DNA from: Warburgia ugandensis
Taxonomy: Eukaryota; Streptophyta; Magnoliopsida; Canellales; Canellaceae
Direction: 5' to 3'
Length of the DNA: 64,000 nucleotides
NCBI GenBank assembly: GCA_035236585.1
Contig: CP141137.1
Span: forward strand, 11,114,327 to 11,178,326
Within the stretch, counting starts at the first letter, position 1. Each line of letters starts with the position of its first letter. The position numbers were made by a program, and so were the translations under genes. Below are positions 1-11,720 of the stretch, piece by piece. A model generated the notes under the pieces. That model was not told the origin of the DNA, made no database searches, and worked only from the letters and a program-made list of their open reading frames with translations.

Positions 1-429
1 CTTTAGGTTTTGCTCTTGTGGAAACGTTCACTGAATGCTTTGAATGTTGTTAGAAGCGAGGCTTTTGCAGTATAGGTCAGAGGAAACAGAAATTCATCTG
101 ACATACTACTAACATATTCACATTCTTATTTGTTGTTCTGCTAAAAACCATTCTTCTTCTGGTGTTTATGCTGCCATTTGTCATGTTAACTATTATATCA
201 GACGAGAACGAGAAGAGAGGCTTAAGTGGTGAACAGTTGTTAATGTGAAACCATAGTTATATAAAATGGGAAACCTGGTAGTTTTACCTTCAGGCACTGA
301 ATTTTATTGTTGGTTTTCTGTGATTCTTTTGTTTAAGTTGTGCAAGCAAGAGTTATGAAATTTGACAAGGTTCTTATTTATTCTTGCTTCGCTTTTCTGC
401 TAGTATTATTTATATAACTGATTTTGTAG

Positions 430-468
430 GTAGTATGAAAAGCAAGAGCATTGCCCTGATCATCATAG
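430..468 (+). CDS. Candidate exon 2 of receptor kinase gene A
   Basis: A 39 bp segment flanked by a 3' splice site (TTTTGTAG) and a GT donor encodes, in phase 1, GSMKSKSIALIIIG. It aligns in length, phase and sense with exon 2 of gene B (30365-30400, GDGKQHVKKVIIG), which joins the ectodomain exon to the membrane-kinase exon. It ends ATCATAG|GT as gene B's ends ATTATAG|GT, so it can splice in frame to the kinase exon at 10573. The resulting intron would be about 10.1 kb, carrying a solo LTR and LINE pieces. This is inference from homology and splice phase; no transcript is available. The ectodomain exon would lie left of the window. Confidence 0.5.
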
Positions 469-2198
469 GTCTTCTACTGCTCAAGTCCGACTTGTTTGTG
501 TCATAATAATATCTTAGTAATCATTCTCTAAACTTTTTAGCTGCCTAATGAAAAGGGTGGAGGTCAAAGCTTCTTACCATAAAATAATTTCATGTTGATC
601 CATATCTTGTTTATTTCTGATGGAAAACCTCATTATTTTGTTCTTAATGCTTCAGTGATAAAAAAAACTTAATCTTCTTTAAACATAGGGGTGGTCAGTA
701 TATCTCTGACTTTATTAGGATTAATTTAGCATCCAACAGAACCTCTCTAGAAGATGGATCCTCCTATCTCCCCCATTTGTGAACCATTCGATAGATGGGC
801 TGTATTGGATCATCTCCATAAAAAAACACTTAACAGTAGTTGGTTAGGAAGAAATTATTAATACTCGAAGGTCTATATTCAAACAGAAAAAGTTTACTGA
901 TCAAATTGGATGGCTAGGTTGCAAAATTCTAGATGCAGAAAGACAGGACCCTCTTTTTAATCAGTTCCTGTCTTTCTGTAGGCCTTTTTAGCCGTGGTCC
1001 TTTTACCCTCCAAAGAATCTCATCTAATAAACTGTTGCTAGACATCCTATGTTGAGTTATTCATGATCTAATAAAATGGCAACGAAAGCCTATGAGCCAG
1101 GCTCTTTATGCAAAAGGTTAATTTAAGTTGTTCAACAATCATTTGGTAAAATATTTTTGAGAATTGACTCAATTTGCTTGCATATTTAGTCAAGTTTTCA
1201 GTTTGGCTTGGATAGTGCAGAGTGTAATTCGAATCATGGGAATCAATTGTCTGAACATGAGTAACAAACATCTGTAACTTGATGGGTACTGAATGACATC
1301 TATAAAAATATGAAAAGTTTTCATTTATATTGGAAAGAGGTAGATAAAAGTTCTTTCAAAATTTATGATTTCTTCCTCTGTTAGAGGTATTCCAGAAATG
1401 TCTATGATCATATATTGCTATTTTTGTTTAAGGTAGAACTGAATTGGCATTAAGTCACTAACAACCCTGCCTCACGTTCCAGTTGCGTTTTTAAAATTTC
1501 AAATTCTTTAGTCATTGATGTTATATATAGAAGATTCTTACTCAATTGCATTTTTTGAGATGCTATATGATTTTCCCTTGATTTTATGCTTCATTTAATT
1601 TCTGCTTATTTTAACTTTGCTTGATGATTCCGCCCTTGAGCCTGGAATCCTTGTCTATGTTAGCATTCTACCAGCAAAAAGTAAGCCCTTGATTTTTGTT
1701 GGATTGCCTTGGGGATGACAAATCCCTTTCACATGACCAAATCTGTGTATGTTGCTGTTATTGGATTTATAATTCAACAATCTTCATCCTACAGCATGTC
1801 ATGAATTGTCTCACAACCAAGGGGTTGAGAGTCCAAGTCACTGCTTAGCCCAAGTGGTCCTAGGAGTTTATCCATCAGGCTAGATCCAAAAAGTGCTGCC
1901 TGTGGTATCTGGTCAAAGATGATTAAGCCATTGTTGCAGAACTTTGCTTCTCAACGTACCAAAAAGGGTTACTTTGATAACTCAGCACTTTGAAAATCTG
2001 CTGTAAAGGTTAGAATCAAAAGAACATCCTTGATTTGGAAGGAAGTTGTTGCAGGGAATTTTTTTAAACCTTGAGCAAATATAATGCGAAGACAAAAAAT
2101 TCACCAATTCTTTAGTCTTAGAGGTTGTTATTACATTTACTTAGACTTCTTTTTCTGGTAACTCTATCTTCTAGAGAGTAATCAGGTGAGTATGAGTG
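469..2198. other. Probable intron DNA, no gene seen
   Basis: AT-rich sequence without a convincing coding frame. From 1048 it is homologous to 46385-47554, the older third copy. It would be the start of the long intron 2 of gene A if exon 2 at 430-468 is real. Confidence 0.5.
936..978. other. 13 bp perfect inverted repeat (hairpin)
   Basis: CAGAAAGACAGGA at 936-948 is followed after 17 bases by its exact reverse complement at 966-978. The loop is T-rich. It is kept in the right-hand copy at 57297-57339. No function is assigned; it is too short and isolated to call a miRNA precursor. Confidence 0.6.
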
Positions 2199-2930
2199 TG
2201 TGACACCCCGGGTTTTTATACACACTAGAATAATAATTTCCAAAACTAGTCGGGATCTTTGTTTTTTTAAAAAAAACTTTGATTTCTAAAGTGACCAAAA
2301 ATAAAAACTTAAACAAAAGCATTTCTTTCAAAGTCCGGGGAGCCATACAACCACAAAACTACGGATTTAACAGTGAAATGAAATACTATTTCCACCGAAA
2401 ATCCGACAGAGTTTCCTCTGTAATTTGGACCATTGCACATGACCAGTGCAATACAAAATCACCTAATAAACAATGTATAATACATACCATAAAGGAGATT
2501 CAGTCTCCACACCCATCCACAACCAAATGTTGTTTTCAATAAAATATACTCTAACAATGGATAAGAAAATATAGCCACTACCAAATACCCAGGCTCCCTC
2601 CATACAGCCATCACATCCAACGTAAATCCACATTCTGACGTCCAGGTCACATTACATTTTTAATTAAAGTACAGTCTATATTCAAAACCCAAAGTGAGGT
2701 CTTGAGAAAACTTGGTCATCTCTGAACATCGTCCATGTTTCGCTAGAAACTGCCATCACTTTTACCTGCTATGTCAGCGCGTCAACCTGTTGTCACTCTC
2801 TGTATCTGAGGCATTGCAAATCAAAGCAATGCCTCAGCAAGCTATGCTTGTGTAGGTGATATACATTCAAAGTAAAATCAATAAAAACAAATCACATGGC
2901 GCAAGGCATAAGATCGTAAGAGGATCAAAC

Positions 2931-2953
2931 ATATATATATATATATATATATA
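2931..2953. repeat. (TA)n microsatellite inside the solo LTR
   Basis: An uninterrupted TA run of about 23 bp. The matching run in the right-hand copy (about 59291-59308) is shorter, so the two copies have already diverged here. Confidence 0.9.
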
Positions 2954-3159
2954 AAGCCTTAAATCACACGATGAAGGACATACCAAGTCCATGAAACAAA
3001 TAAGATATCATCAACCATGATATCAGGACATGCACAATTCGAGAAAATCTAAAAACACATGAATGCATGTCAAAAGTATCGAACATCATACACTGTCAAG
3101 CCCTATGAGTGTCTCAAGTACACTCATGGCAATGTGGGGTCAGCTCTTTGTACCATTCG

Positions 3160-3312
3160 CTTTCACCCTTGCACCCTCACGGGCACTCAGGCACTTACGG
3201 AACAATGCGTTCTACTTTCCCTTTCACCCTCACGGGCACTCAGGCACTTAGGCACTCACAAAAAGTCGCGTTGCACACCTGCTTTTACCCTCATGGGCAC
3301 TCAGGCACTCAC
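3160..3312. repeat. Short degenerate tandem repeats inside the solo LTR
   Basis: Repeats built on CACCCTCACGGGCACTCAGG recur three times here. The right-hand copy at about 59520-59618 has one unit fewer, which accounts for most of the 58 bp length difference between the two LTR copies. Confidence 0.8.
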
Positions 3313-4617
3313 GGGGTGAAGAAATGCATCCTACCACAGGATCAATAGTCTCAAATATCAAGTCAGAGTGACTCCCACATGTCAAAAAGACTAACAATCA
3401 AGTGAATATCACGAAAGATATCAAAAACAGTGCATGCAATAACCATCAGAAAGATAGCACGCACATGAGAAGCTACATGCTGAAATCAATCTCATGCATA
3501 TAGTAAGGCATAAATCACATGCCTCAAAAACTCAAATCACCATTTGAGAATCATGGAAAAATTGTGAATGAAATCACCTACCTCAATATCGCACTATCTC
3601 AAATGAACGTGTAAACAATATTGAGGTGTATGCCCTGATGTACCTGCCATGCTATAAATCATGTCATGGTTAACGCATATAACCAAAATCTAAAGCCTGA
3701 TCATCTATTAATCGGCTTAATATAATCATTGAATAATGCTTAGTAGTTTGGCTAATAAAAAGCTACTCAAAACTAGATTTTTGTCTTAAATCTAGGTCCG
3801 CCTTGATGAGACGATCACAATGCCTCTTTCGAATAATGATTTGGACCTCTGTAGCTCTTAAAATCACGTTTTTATACATAAGGGGTCAAAAAACCCAAAA
3901 AAACAAGAAAAAGGACCCGTCGCACGTGTGGCGCGTGCCCCGCGCGTGGCACTCCCTCGTCCGCTTGTTTTCTTCCTGGTGTGGGTTGCTGTTGTCGGGA
4001 ACGACGACTGGACTGGTTCGCTGTCGCCGGCAACCCCAGGTGCTCCGTTTTTTGCGAATTTTACACCTATGTGTCTAGTTTTTCACTTACATTCTATTTT
4101 CACAAATTCATTCATTTCCTACCGTTTTTTTTCATGATTTTTGTTTCATTTCTAAAAACCTTTACTATTTTTGGGGTTTTCCGGCGTCTCCAGCTGTCCG
4201 ATCTCCATGAAACTTCATGGGTCTGTTTCATGCATCATCACATATAGGATGAACGGCCCAGATCCTCATCTGGCACCGTTCCATCTACTTATTTTGAAAA
4301 CAATACTAATGCACCTCTTCACCGGAAAATGGCAATCCACGCCATTTTCGGGCGCTAAAACAATGAACAAGCACAAAAAAAAAAAAAAAGCATGGGGGTT
4401 GGCCTACCTCAATCTAGTTGGCCACTCCCAATGGCCTTCCGAAGATTTATGGCGTCCTCGGTGTGAATTGGCCCGGGAAAGCATCGCCGGTGGGTCAGTT
4501 ACGGGATAAGAGAGGAAAGGGAGGGAAGTGCATTTGAGCACTCCCCCTCTTAATGTTTTCCTATTTACATCATTTTTCATTTCAATTTTTTTTTAAAATA
4601 GTGGATATTACAGAGTG

Positions 4618-6041
4618 ATGTTTTGAAAAAGAAGGTTTTAATTTGAGGTGGACAGAGGTGCATGATTTGTTGCCCTTGCTTTGATTCTAGTGGATTCTAT
4701 ATTCCTAATGCAGAAGGTTCTGGTGAGGCCCTCCCTGTTTGTACAGCCACGAACGTCATATCTTCTATCCTTGTCATGGTAAGATGTGGTGTTACTTGTT
4801 TATTCTTCATCGCCCTTTACTGGTTCTCTTGTTGATCTATGGCTTTATTCTACTTAAATTTTTTTGTTTTCATATTTGAAACAGGCATTGACTTGCTTCT
4901 GTTTTCATCTTGACACTCTTATTCTCTATTTTGCACTAGTAACAAGACAAGTTTGGACTTCTAGATTTAGGGGAAGTCCCATGATCAGAAAATATTGCAT
5001 CTCCCTCTCCCTTAAGTTGTCACTTTGCAGCCAAGTTTTGGAGTTCTTAACTATATGCCTATTAGGCTTCTAGTTGAACTCTGATATTCTGTGGCATTCT
5101 GCGGATTTCTGTACGATTTTAGACAGTCCAGTTGCTGATGAGTTTAGCTTTAATTGGATGATTCTGAAAACAACTCAGAATTCTCTGTCTATTTTACTGT
5201 GTCTCGCCAGCTTAAAGAAGGTTGTTGATTTTTGTTAAAGTGTCTTGTTGATTAAAAACATATAGGTTGCCCGTTGATTAAATACTTCTATTCTAGAAAA
5301 TTTTAAGGTTTGTAGATACCAAGGAAAGCACAGGAGATCAGAGTATGGATATCAGACACCATAGATTAGAATCAGTACGTTTTAGACAGTTAAGTATAGG
5401 ATGACAAGAACTTATGGTCATTCACACCTGCACATTCCTTATCGCAATCTAGCAAATAAGTTATCAAACCGTTTAGAAGATTTAATTGTTGTGTGTTCAT
5501 GCATATTTTCTCTGGAAAAATATGATATCGAAGAAATGCTTACAGTTAACCTCGGTTTGGTAAGTGCTTCCTTGCACAATCAATAGGTATTGTGTTCAAG
5601 TCCATTCTCAATTTAAAAGGAAAAAGGTCCACATAAGAGCCAATTAATTTGTTCAATGATCAAATCATTGTTGGCCCTTGTTGTAAAAGATGAGCTGCAT
5701 TCTCCCTCAAGATGATTCCATACACTTTTGTAGAAAGCCCTGCTGATGAATTAAGACTCTTTCCTTGTTATTTCCTATTTGAAGGCAACATATTAGATAA
5801 TTAGAATATTAGGTATAGGACATCCAGTTTTAGTTAGTTTTTGTGTACAAAATTAAAATAGTTACTGCAACTTTTATGTCTGACCCAAAATTTTCTATTA
5901 TTGAAATATGAGGATCCATCTATATTACTGCCCATCTGAGCTTATTGGTCGACTAAGTACGTGAGCTTTTATGTTGAGAGATCTCCAGATAAAAGGCCTA
6001 GATCACAGTTAATGCAAGTTTGATATTGTTAAAAACTTAAC
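4618..6041. other. Probable intron DNA, no gene seen
   Basis: Non-coding sequence homologous to 47555-48440. A 500 bp stretch at 5071-5570, bounded by GCTTC on both sides (5066-5070 and 5566-5570), is absent from that paralog, where a single GCTTC remains. No coding signal is evident. Confidence 0.6.
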
Positions 6042-8150
6042 TCATCATCATTAAGACCTTATCCTGATTAGGGGTTGGCCACATGAATCTTGTTCCTCCA
6101 TTTCCCTCTATTAAGCACCATGGGTTTTATTTAGTCCCAATGTTTTTAAATCTTTTCTCACCACTTCTACCCACGTTCTTTTTAGCCTTCCCCTTGCCTG
6201 TTTTGAATCTTCGACATGCATTGCCTCAATCCTTCCATTCGTTGCCATCTTTGGTCTCCGTTACCTATTGGTGTTACTCCTAAGTTTCCTCAAATGTTTT
6301 CATTCCTGATTCTACCCTTTCTTGTCTTTCCACTCATCCATCTCAACATCTTCATTTTGGTTACGTTCATCCCATGTATATGATGTTACTTAACAGCCCA
6401 ACACTTTAATACGTAGAGCATGGCTGGCCTTATAGCCATCCTATAGAATTTTCCTTTCAGTTTGAGTGACATCCGCTAATCACATAGACCTCGATAGGTG
6501 CATCTTCATTTGTTCCAGCCCGCTTGGATTCTTTGGGTAACCTCTCTCTCAATCTCCCCACCTCTTGTGAATCATCTAGTCTAAGTACTGAAAGTGGTCT
6601 TTAAGAAGACTTCTTGGTTATCAATCTTTATTGGTACTCCACTCCTGCTTCTTTATCTGCCAAAATTAGATTCCATATGCTCTGTATTAGTTCGGCTGAT
6701 TTTAAATCCTTTAGATTCTAATACTTCTTTCCATAACTCTAGCTTTGTATTTACACCCTTCCTTGTCTCATCAATTAAAAATATATCGTCTGCAAATAAC
6801 ATGCACCATGGAATCTCCTCGTGTAGATGTTTTGGTAATCCATCCATAACCAACGTGAAAGGGTACGGGCTCAATATCGATCCTGAGTGCAATCTATATT
6901 GGTAACAAATTCACTGGTCTCTCAGCTAGTGGTTTTAACATTTGTTATCGTTCCCTTCATACATATCTTTAATTATGTCTATATATCCTTGTGAAACCCC
7001 TTTCTTGCTCAACACCAACCATATCAACTCTCTAGGGACCCTATCATGTGCTTTTTCTAAGTCAATAAAGACCATTTTGAGCTCCTTCCTTCTCTCCTTA
7101 TGTTTCTCTATCAACTGTTTAAGCAGGAAAATAGCTTCCATGATAGACCTTCCAGGCATGAGGCTAAATTGGTTCTCTGATACACTCGTCTCATGTGGTA
7201 ATCTCTTTTAAATCACTCTTTCAAAAAGTTTTATAGTGTTTCTCATAAGTTTGAGCCCCTGGTAATTAGTGTGGCTTTGTATATCTTCTTTATTCTTATA
7301 AATTGCTACAATAAATCTCTTTCTCCATTCATCCTAATTTTCTTTGATTTTATTATTTGTTAAACGACTTTGTCAACTAAATTGCTTTAGTATCTCCCAT
7401 ATCCTTCCAAACCTCTATTGGTATATCAACAAGCCCTAGGACCTTTCTTGATTTCATATTTTTCAAGACCTCTTTTACTTTAGGTATTCTAACCTTAAAA
7501 TCATATTTATAATGTCCAATGTTATTTGGGTTTACAGTACTTTCAATCCATGTATTTTTAGGCAATTATCATTTAGCAATTTTTGCAAGTAATTTTTCCA
7601 CCTTTGTTTGACCTCGTCATCTTTGATTAGTATCCTTTGATCTTCACTTCTAATGCACTTAGGGTGGTCTAAGTCTTTACCCTTCTATTCTCTTATTTTT
7701 TGCAAGTTTAAACACATCTTTCTCACCTTCTCTTGATTGTAATATATTATAAAGATCATCACATGCCTTGAGTTGAGCCTCACTTACTATTCTCTTTACA
7801 ACCTTCTTAGTATTCTTATATTGCTTAAAGTTTTCGTTATTTCTAGTTAACTTCCATGCTTTAAAGTACACATGTTTTTCTTTAATAACTTTTTGTACTT
7901 TTTTACTCCACCACCAAGTTTCCTTTATTCACTGCCTTTTAGCTTTAGATACTCTTGAGGACATCTTTTGGCAATTTCTTAATGGGCTTGGCAATATTAA
8001 TCCACTTGGTGTTTACTTCTGTTTCATTGTTCCAGTTTACTTCTACCATCAACTTGTTTGTCGATTCTATTAAATAGATCCCAAAATCTCCTAGTCCTTT
8101 CTTCTTTCTTCTTACTCCATAGAATTATGTTCCTAGAATCACCTTCAATC
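6042..8150 (-). mobile_element. RTE-clade LINE, 5'-truncated
   Basis: Read on the minus strand this is the 3' half of a plant RTE-type non-LTR retrotransposon. The 3' end is at 6042, with an ATGATGATGA-like tail preceded by the GTGGCCAACCCCTAAT...GGATAAGGTCTTAATG motif typical of the family. Reverse transcriptase pieces are visible: [14 protein letters not shown] and [16 protein letters not shown] near 6935-7159, and [17 protein letters not shown] plus the catalytic box WCMLFADD near 6653-6892. The connecting region (KHVYFKAWKLTRNNENFKQY) lies near 7677-7890. The endonuclease is missing and the frame is broken in several places, so it is dead. The right edge is approximate. The same insertion is in the right-hand copy from about 62345. 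Confidence 0.85.
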
Positions 8151-8289
8151 ATGAGAGGTTACTATTTCCACCAAGTTCATACCACGATACTAGTGATTAA
8201 TGCTCATACTTGTTCTTCAGCTGAATCATAAATACCTATGGAGCCTGAGAAATCCAAGAGTCCAGACCTTCATGATTAGATAACACCAC

Positions 8290-9200
8290 TAGACCCTGCG
8301 TTAAAGTAACAGTTTCCATTGAAGTTCAGTAAGAAACTGTTTGCTGATGGAGGCTTCCATCTCTGTTTGCAAATGCTCTTTCTCACAGGATTCTTAATGA
8401 TGTTATTCTGGTCCCTCAGAAATGTATCCTCTGTATACATTGAGAAGCCCTTAGAGCAAGATGCCCAGAATGCAGCTCCATGTCAGTTCAATTCTAAGAG
8501 CGGGATGCTTACTTCTGCTGTTAAAGCATCTTGAGTTCCTTTTAAGATACAAGTTCCAAACTGTTGAGATGAAACATAAATTCCAAAGTAGTTTGTCTCC
8601 AGAATTTAGTTTAACACCTGTCCATTAATTGAAAAATTCTTCAATATTAGAAGGGATGAACCAAGCCATTCAAACTTATTTGAGCATGCTTGCCAGATGG
8701 TTTTGGCAACTGGGCAATAAAACATTATATGGCCTCTATCTTCCTCACTCTTGTTGCATGCATATCAGAATGAAGAGCAACACATACCTCTCAATTTTAA
8801 CTTATCAAAGCTAAGAATCTTGTTAAGTACGAGAGTCCAAGAGAAGAAGAGTACCTTGTGTGGAGCAGAGGTATTCCAAATCCACCATGCAAACTTCCAT
8901 ACTTCATTTTTAGTACCAGCTACATGTAAATAGATTTAATTATAAATTTTCTGAGGACTAGGGATCCAAATGATTATATTTTGTCTAGCTGGATCAATGA
9001 AGGTTTTTGCTTATCTTCTAAGGGAAGCTGTTCCTGTTCTAATCCAGCCAAGGGTCTTCTTAGAGGTATATTCCAGGTTGGATTATTGTTTGTGGAGCTG
9101 TAACAATCGGCTTCCCAAGAAGCCCACCAGAATCTTACTTTATAACCAGAGTAGACCTTGAGTTTTACTTGTTCTCTAAAGAACTGTAACTGTTTAGCCG
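8290..9200 (-). pseudogene. zf-RVT-like fragment of a LINE or RNase-H-like protein
   Basis: On the minus strand around 8800-8900 the translation reads KFAWWIWNTSAPHKVLFFSW, continuing TLVLNKILSFDKLKLRGMC. This resembles the zinc-binding region (zf-RVT) found downstream of reverse transcriptase in plant L1-type LINEs, whose usual pattern is ...W..PKV..F.W......L.T...L..RG...C. A further stretch near 9090-9140 (KVRFWWASW) fits the segment that usually comes before it. Stops interrupt the frame. It lies in the putative long intron of gene A. The family assignment is from memory of the pattern and is moderate. Confidence 0.5.
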
Positions 9201-10031
9201 TTGATCATGTTAGGAATGCATAGATGGGCTAGACATTAAATCTAATGCCCTTGGATGGTTTTAGCCCATGTTTCTTTAGGTAAAAGATTGCATCCATCCA
9301 ATTTTATGAATTTTGTAAAAAAGGTTTTAATATACATGAAAATGTGGCATGTACATCTTCCTCTCCTCTGGAGCTTGTATTCGTGGGACTCTATTAAGTA
9401 TGTAAGAAGGTTAAAAAGAAATCAATATCCTATATGATGAATGGGTACTGTGCAGTACAAACCCATTAGTGGAAATAGCAAAACCCATAAATTCAGCATT
9501 GACATCTGTCCCATAATTGCACCATATAGACCCCCTATCACGAATACAAGTACATTTTCTTGCATATTGATGAAGCTGTTTGAAAATTGATTCTGATGTC
9601 TGTGGATCGGGGAACATTTTCATTTTACGTCCATTAATAGCCATCTGATCAAATCGATAATGTTACAATTCATGCAACATTCATCTTCTCTGCAAAAAGG
9701 ATTGATAAATAAAATCTGATCCATTGCAGATCCGGATCTAAATGGATTATATGCACTGTATCTGTTTTTTAAACAAATGAAATTATTCCAATCCGTATCT
9801 GATCCACATCTGGCTAACGGATTCACGGATTCACGGATACATACATACATACTATTGAATTCTTCTTGCGAATTTGGCAGGTAACTTGGGAATAATCAGT
9901 CATGTTTGAATCGAATTCTCCCATGAATTTTGTCTACACTACGGCCCATAAGCCACTCATTGGTAGTGGCACAAATAACCTCCTATATCTTAGAAAAAAA
10001 ACTTTCTAACATGTATAGTCGTCAAATGATA

Positions 10032-10214
10032 AGAAGGGGAGCCTTGGCACAACAATTGAGTTGTCGCCGTGTGACCTTGAGATCACACGTTCTAGGTGTG
10101 GAAACAGCCTCTTGCAAAAATGAAGTTAAGGCTGTGTACTATAGATCCTTTGTAGGCTGCCCCTTCCCTAGACCCCATATATGTGGGAGCTTTATGCACC
10201 AAGCTGCCCTTTTG
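10032..10214 (+). mobile_element. Au-like SINE
   Basis: A tRNA-derived SINE with the plant Au pattern: GGGGAGCCTTGGCACAAC at the 5' end, a GTGTGACCTTGAGATCACACG B-box-like region, GGAAACAGCCTCTTGCA, AAGGCTGTGTAC and a CCCTTCCCTAGACCCC segment, ending in CCCTTTTG. It is flanked by a 16 bp target duplication, TAGTCGTCAAATGATA at 10016-10031 and TAGTAGTCAAATGATA at 10215-10230, with one mismatch. The sister block has the uninterrupted site at 31586-31601, so this SINE inserted after the A/B block duplication, inside the last intron of gene A. Confidence 0.93.
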
Positions 10215-10572
10215 TAGTAGTCAAATGATAGTCAATATCATCTTATTATTGAAACAAAAAAGGACTATATTATATTCTTTTCTTTAAATCCAACTTTCTT
10301 AGGGTTTCCTTTTTAAATGGATATCCACATGCATTTGTGTGGTCACTGATTTAATAGATTGGATTGTTTTGATCCATCTAAAAGTCATTTATTCACTCCA
10401 CATCTACCGATTTTACAGAGTTTGGATGGATAAATGATGTTGGTGAAATTTAGTCCGTTTAATAGCTCTTTCACTAGCTTTGGTTGAACCTGCATGTCAC
10501 GCATATAGACTGATATTAACAGTAGGATAATGTGCATGCTGCGTGGTTGATCTTCTCTCGTTTTTCTTTCAG

Positions 10573-11720
10573 GCATCACAATAGCAGTTGCGGGCTTGCT
10601 TCTATTTTGCCTCCTTGCCTTTTTCTCTAAAATAATCTTCTCTAGAAGACAATTCTTGCCATATAATTCAATATTCTTTTGGAAGAAGAAAGCAAACGAG
10701 GCTTGCAATGTGGAAGTTTTTCTTAGAGAATGTGGATCGCTTGCTCCAAGAAGATATAGCTATTCAGAACTAAGGAAGATGACTAATTCCTTCAAAGAAA
10801 AACTAGGCCAAGGAGGATATGGTGCTGTTTTCAAAGGGAGGCTTCCTGGGGGTTGTCTTGTTGCCGTAAAGGTTTTGAGCGAATCCAAAGGCAACGGCGA
10901 AGAATTCACGAACGAAGTTGCTAGCATAGGTAGGACTTACCATATCAACGTTGTTAGACTCTTAGGCTTTTGTGTCTACAGGTCTAAGAGAGCACTTGTG
11001 TACGAGTTCATGCCAAATGGATCTTTGGAGAAGTTTATATACAGTGACAAACCAAGAAAAACACCACCTTTGGGCTGGGAGAAGTTACACCAGATCATGA
11101 TTGGTATTGCTCGAGGACTGGAGTACTTGCACCGTGGTTGTCACATGCGCATTCTGCATTTTGACATAAAACCTCATAACATTCTTCTAGATGAAGACTT
11201 TTGTCCTAAAATCTCAGATTTTGGACTGGCCAAGTTGTGCCCTGGGAAAGATAGCATCATATCAATGACTGGTGCTCGAGGGACAGCTGGATATATTGCC
11301 CCCGAGGTATTCTCTAGAAATTTTGGAGGTGTCTCTCACAAATCTGATGTTTATAGCTTTGGAATGATGACACTGGAAATGGTAGGTGGAAGAGAGAACA
11401 TTGATCCGGCAGTGGAGAATACCAGCGAAATATACTTTCCACAGTGGATATACAAGCGGTTGGACTTGAGAAGGAATCTAGGAGTCTTCGGTACCAACAC
11501 AGATGAAGAAGAGAGAACAGCGAAACAGATGATCATGGTGGGTTTGTGGTGCATACAGACAAATCCCGCTAATCGACCTTCAATGAGTACAGTGGTTGAT
11601 ATGCTAGAAGGAAGCCTTGAGAGCTTAGAAATGCCTCCAAAGCCATTTTTATCTTCTCCTACAAGATCAAGCGAAGATACATGTACCGAGCTGCAGAGTA
11701 TAAGTGAAGAAATTTCTTAG
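10573..11720 (+). CDS. LRK10L: LRK10L-type receptor kinase, membrane and kinase exon (gene A)
   Basis: This is the last exon of an Lr10-like (rust resistance kinase) receptor kinase acting at the plasma membrane. The 3' splice site TTTCTTTCAG precedes 10573, and no usable ATG lies at the exon start, so upstream exons are needed. Numbering from codon 10596: a membrane helix at about 1-15, a basic juxtamembrane stretch, the glycine loop GQGGYG at 71-76, the ATP lysine in VAVKV (K92), Glu in helix C (E107), the catalytic loop HFDIKPHN at 188-195, DFG at 208-210 and APE at 235-237, with a full C-lobe to the stop. HFD instead of HRD makes it a non-RD kinase, a class often tied to immune signalling. 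All key residues are present and the frame is open. A compatible exon 2 is at 430-468; the ectodomain exon is outside the window. Gene B is its closest visible relative. Confidence 0.85.

Larger units (their letters stand above)
2199..4612 (+). mobile_element. Solo LTR, Gypsy-like, 2414 bp
   Basis: The sequence begins TGTGACACCCCGGG and ends GGATATTACA (TG...CA), and is flanked by a 5 bp target duplication GAGTG at 2194-2198 and 4613-4617. The paralogous locus at 47550-47554 has a single GAGTG and no insert, which is an empty site. The TGTGACACCCC start and length over 2 kb are usual for plant Ty3/Gypsy LTRs, possibly Tekay/Del type (inference). No internal coding region is present, so it looks like a solo LTR. 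It lies in both near-identical copies of the duplication, so it inserted before that duplication but after the split from the 46-48 kb copy. Confidence 0.88.
1..7697. repeat. Near-identical large duplication, left copy
   Basis: This stretch recurs in direct orientation from 56362 to the end of the window. The spacing is exactly 56361 bp over the first 2.2 kb and then shifts to about 56303 because of small length changes. By eye the first 2.2 kb differs at roughly a dozen positions (about 0.6%). Both copies share the same 2.4 kb solo LTR and the same RTE LINE, so those insertions are older than the duplication. Both window edges cut the repeat, so its true length is unknown. The content is non-coding apart from a candidate 39 bp exon at 430-468. 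An assembly artefact (alternative haplotype joined in tandem) is a real alternative. Confidence 0.95.

Noticed and set aside
936-978. miRNA precursor
   Set aside because: The 13 bp stem is too short for a plant miRNA and shows no flanking pairing.
3059-3348. Three overlapping frames rich in HPHGHSGT-type repeats
   Set aside because: They are translations of the tandem repeat inside the solo LTR.
3803-4509. Overlapping open frames in a GC-rich stretch
   Set aside because: The stretch is part of the solo LTR, and the frames are not kept intact in its right-hand copy.
10596-10598. TTG as a start codon for the kinase of gene A
   Set aside because: It is a non-ATG codon inside an exon that begins with a clear 3' splice site; the frame continues from an upstream exon.
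10385-10708. Minus-strand open frame over the start of the kinase exon
   Set aside because: It is the antisense shadow of the intron end and exon 3; a similar shadow occurs at 31836-32078.
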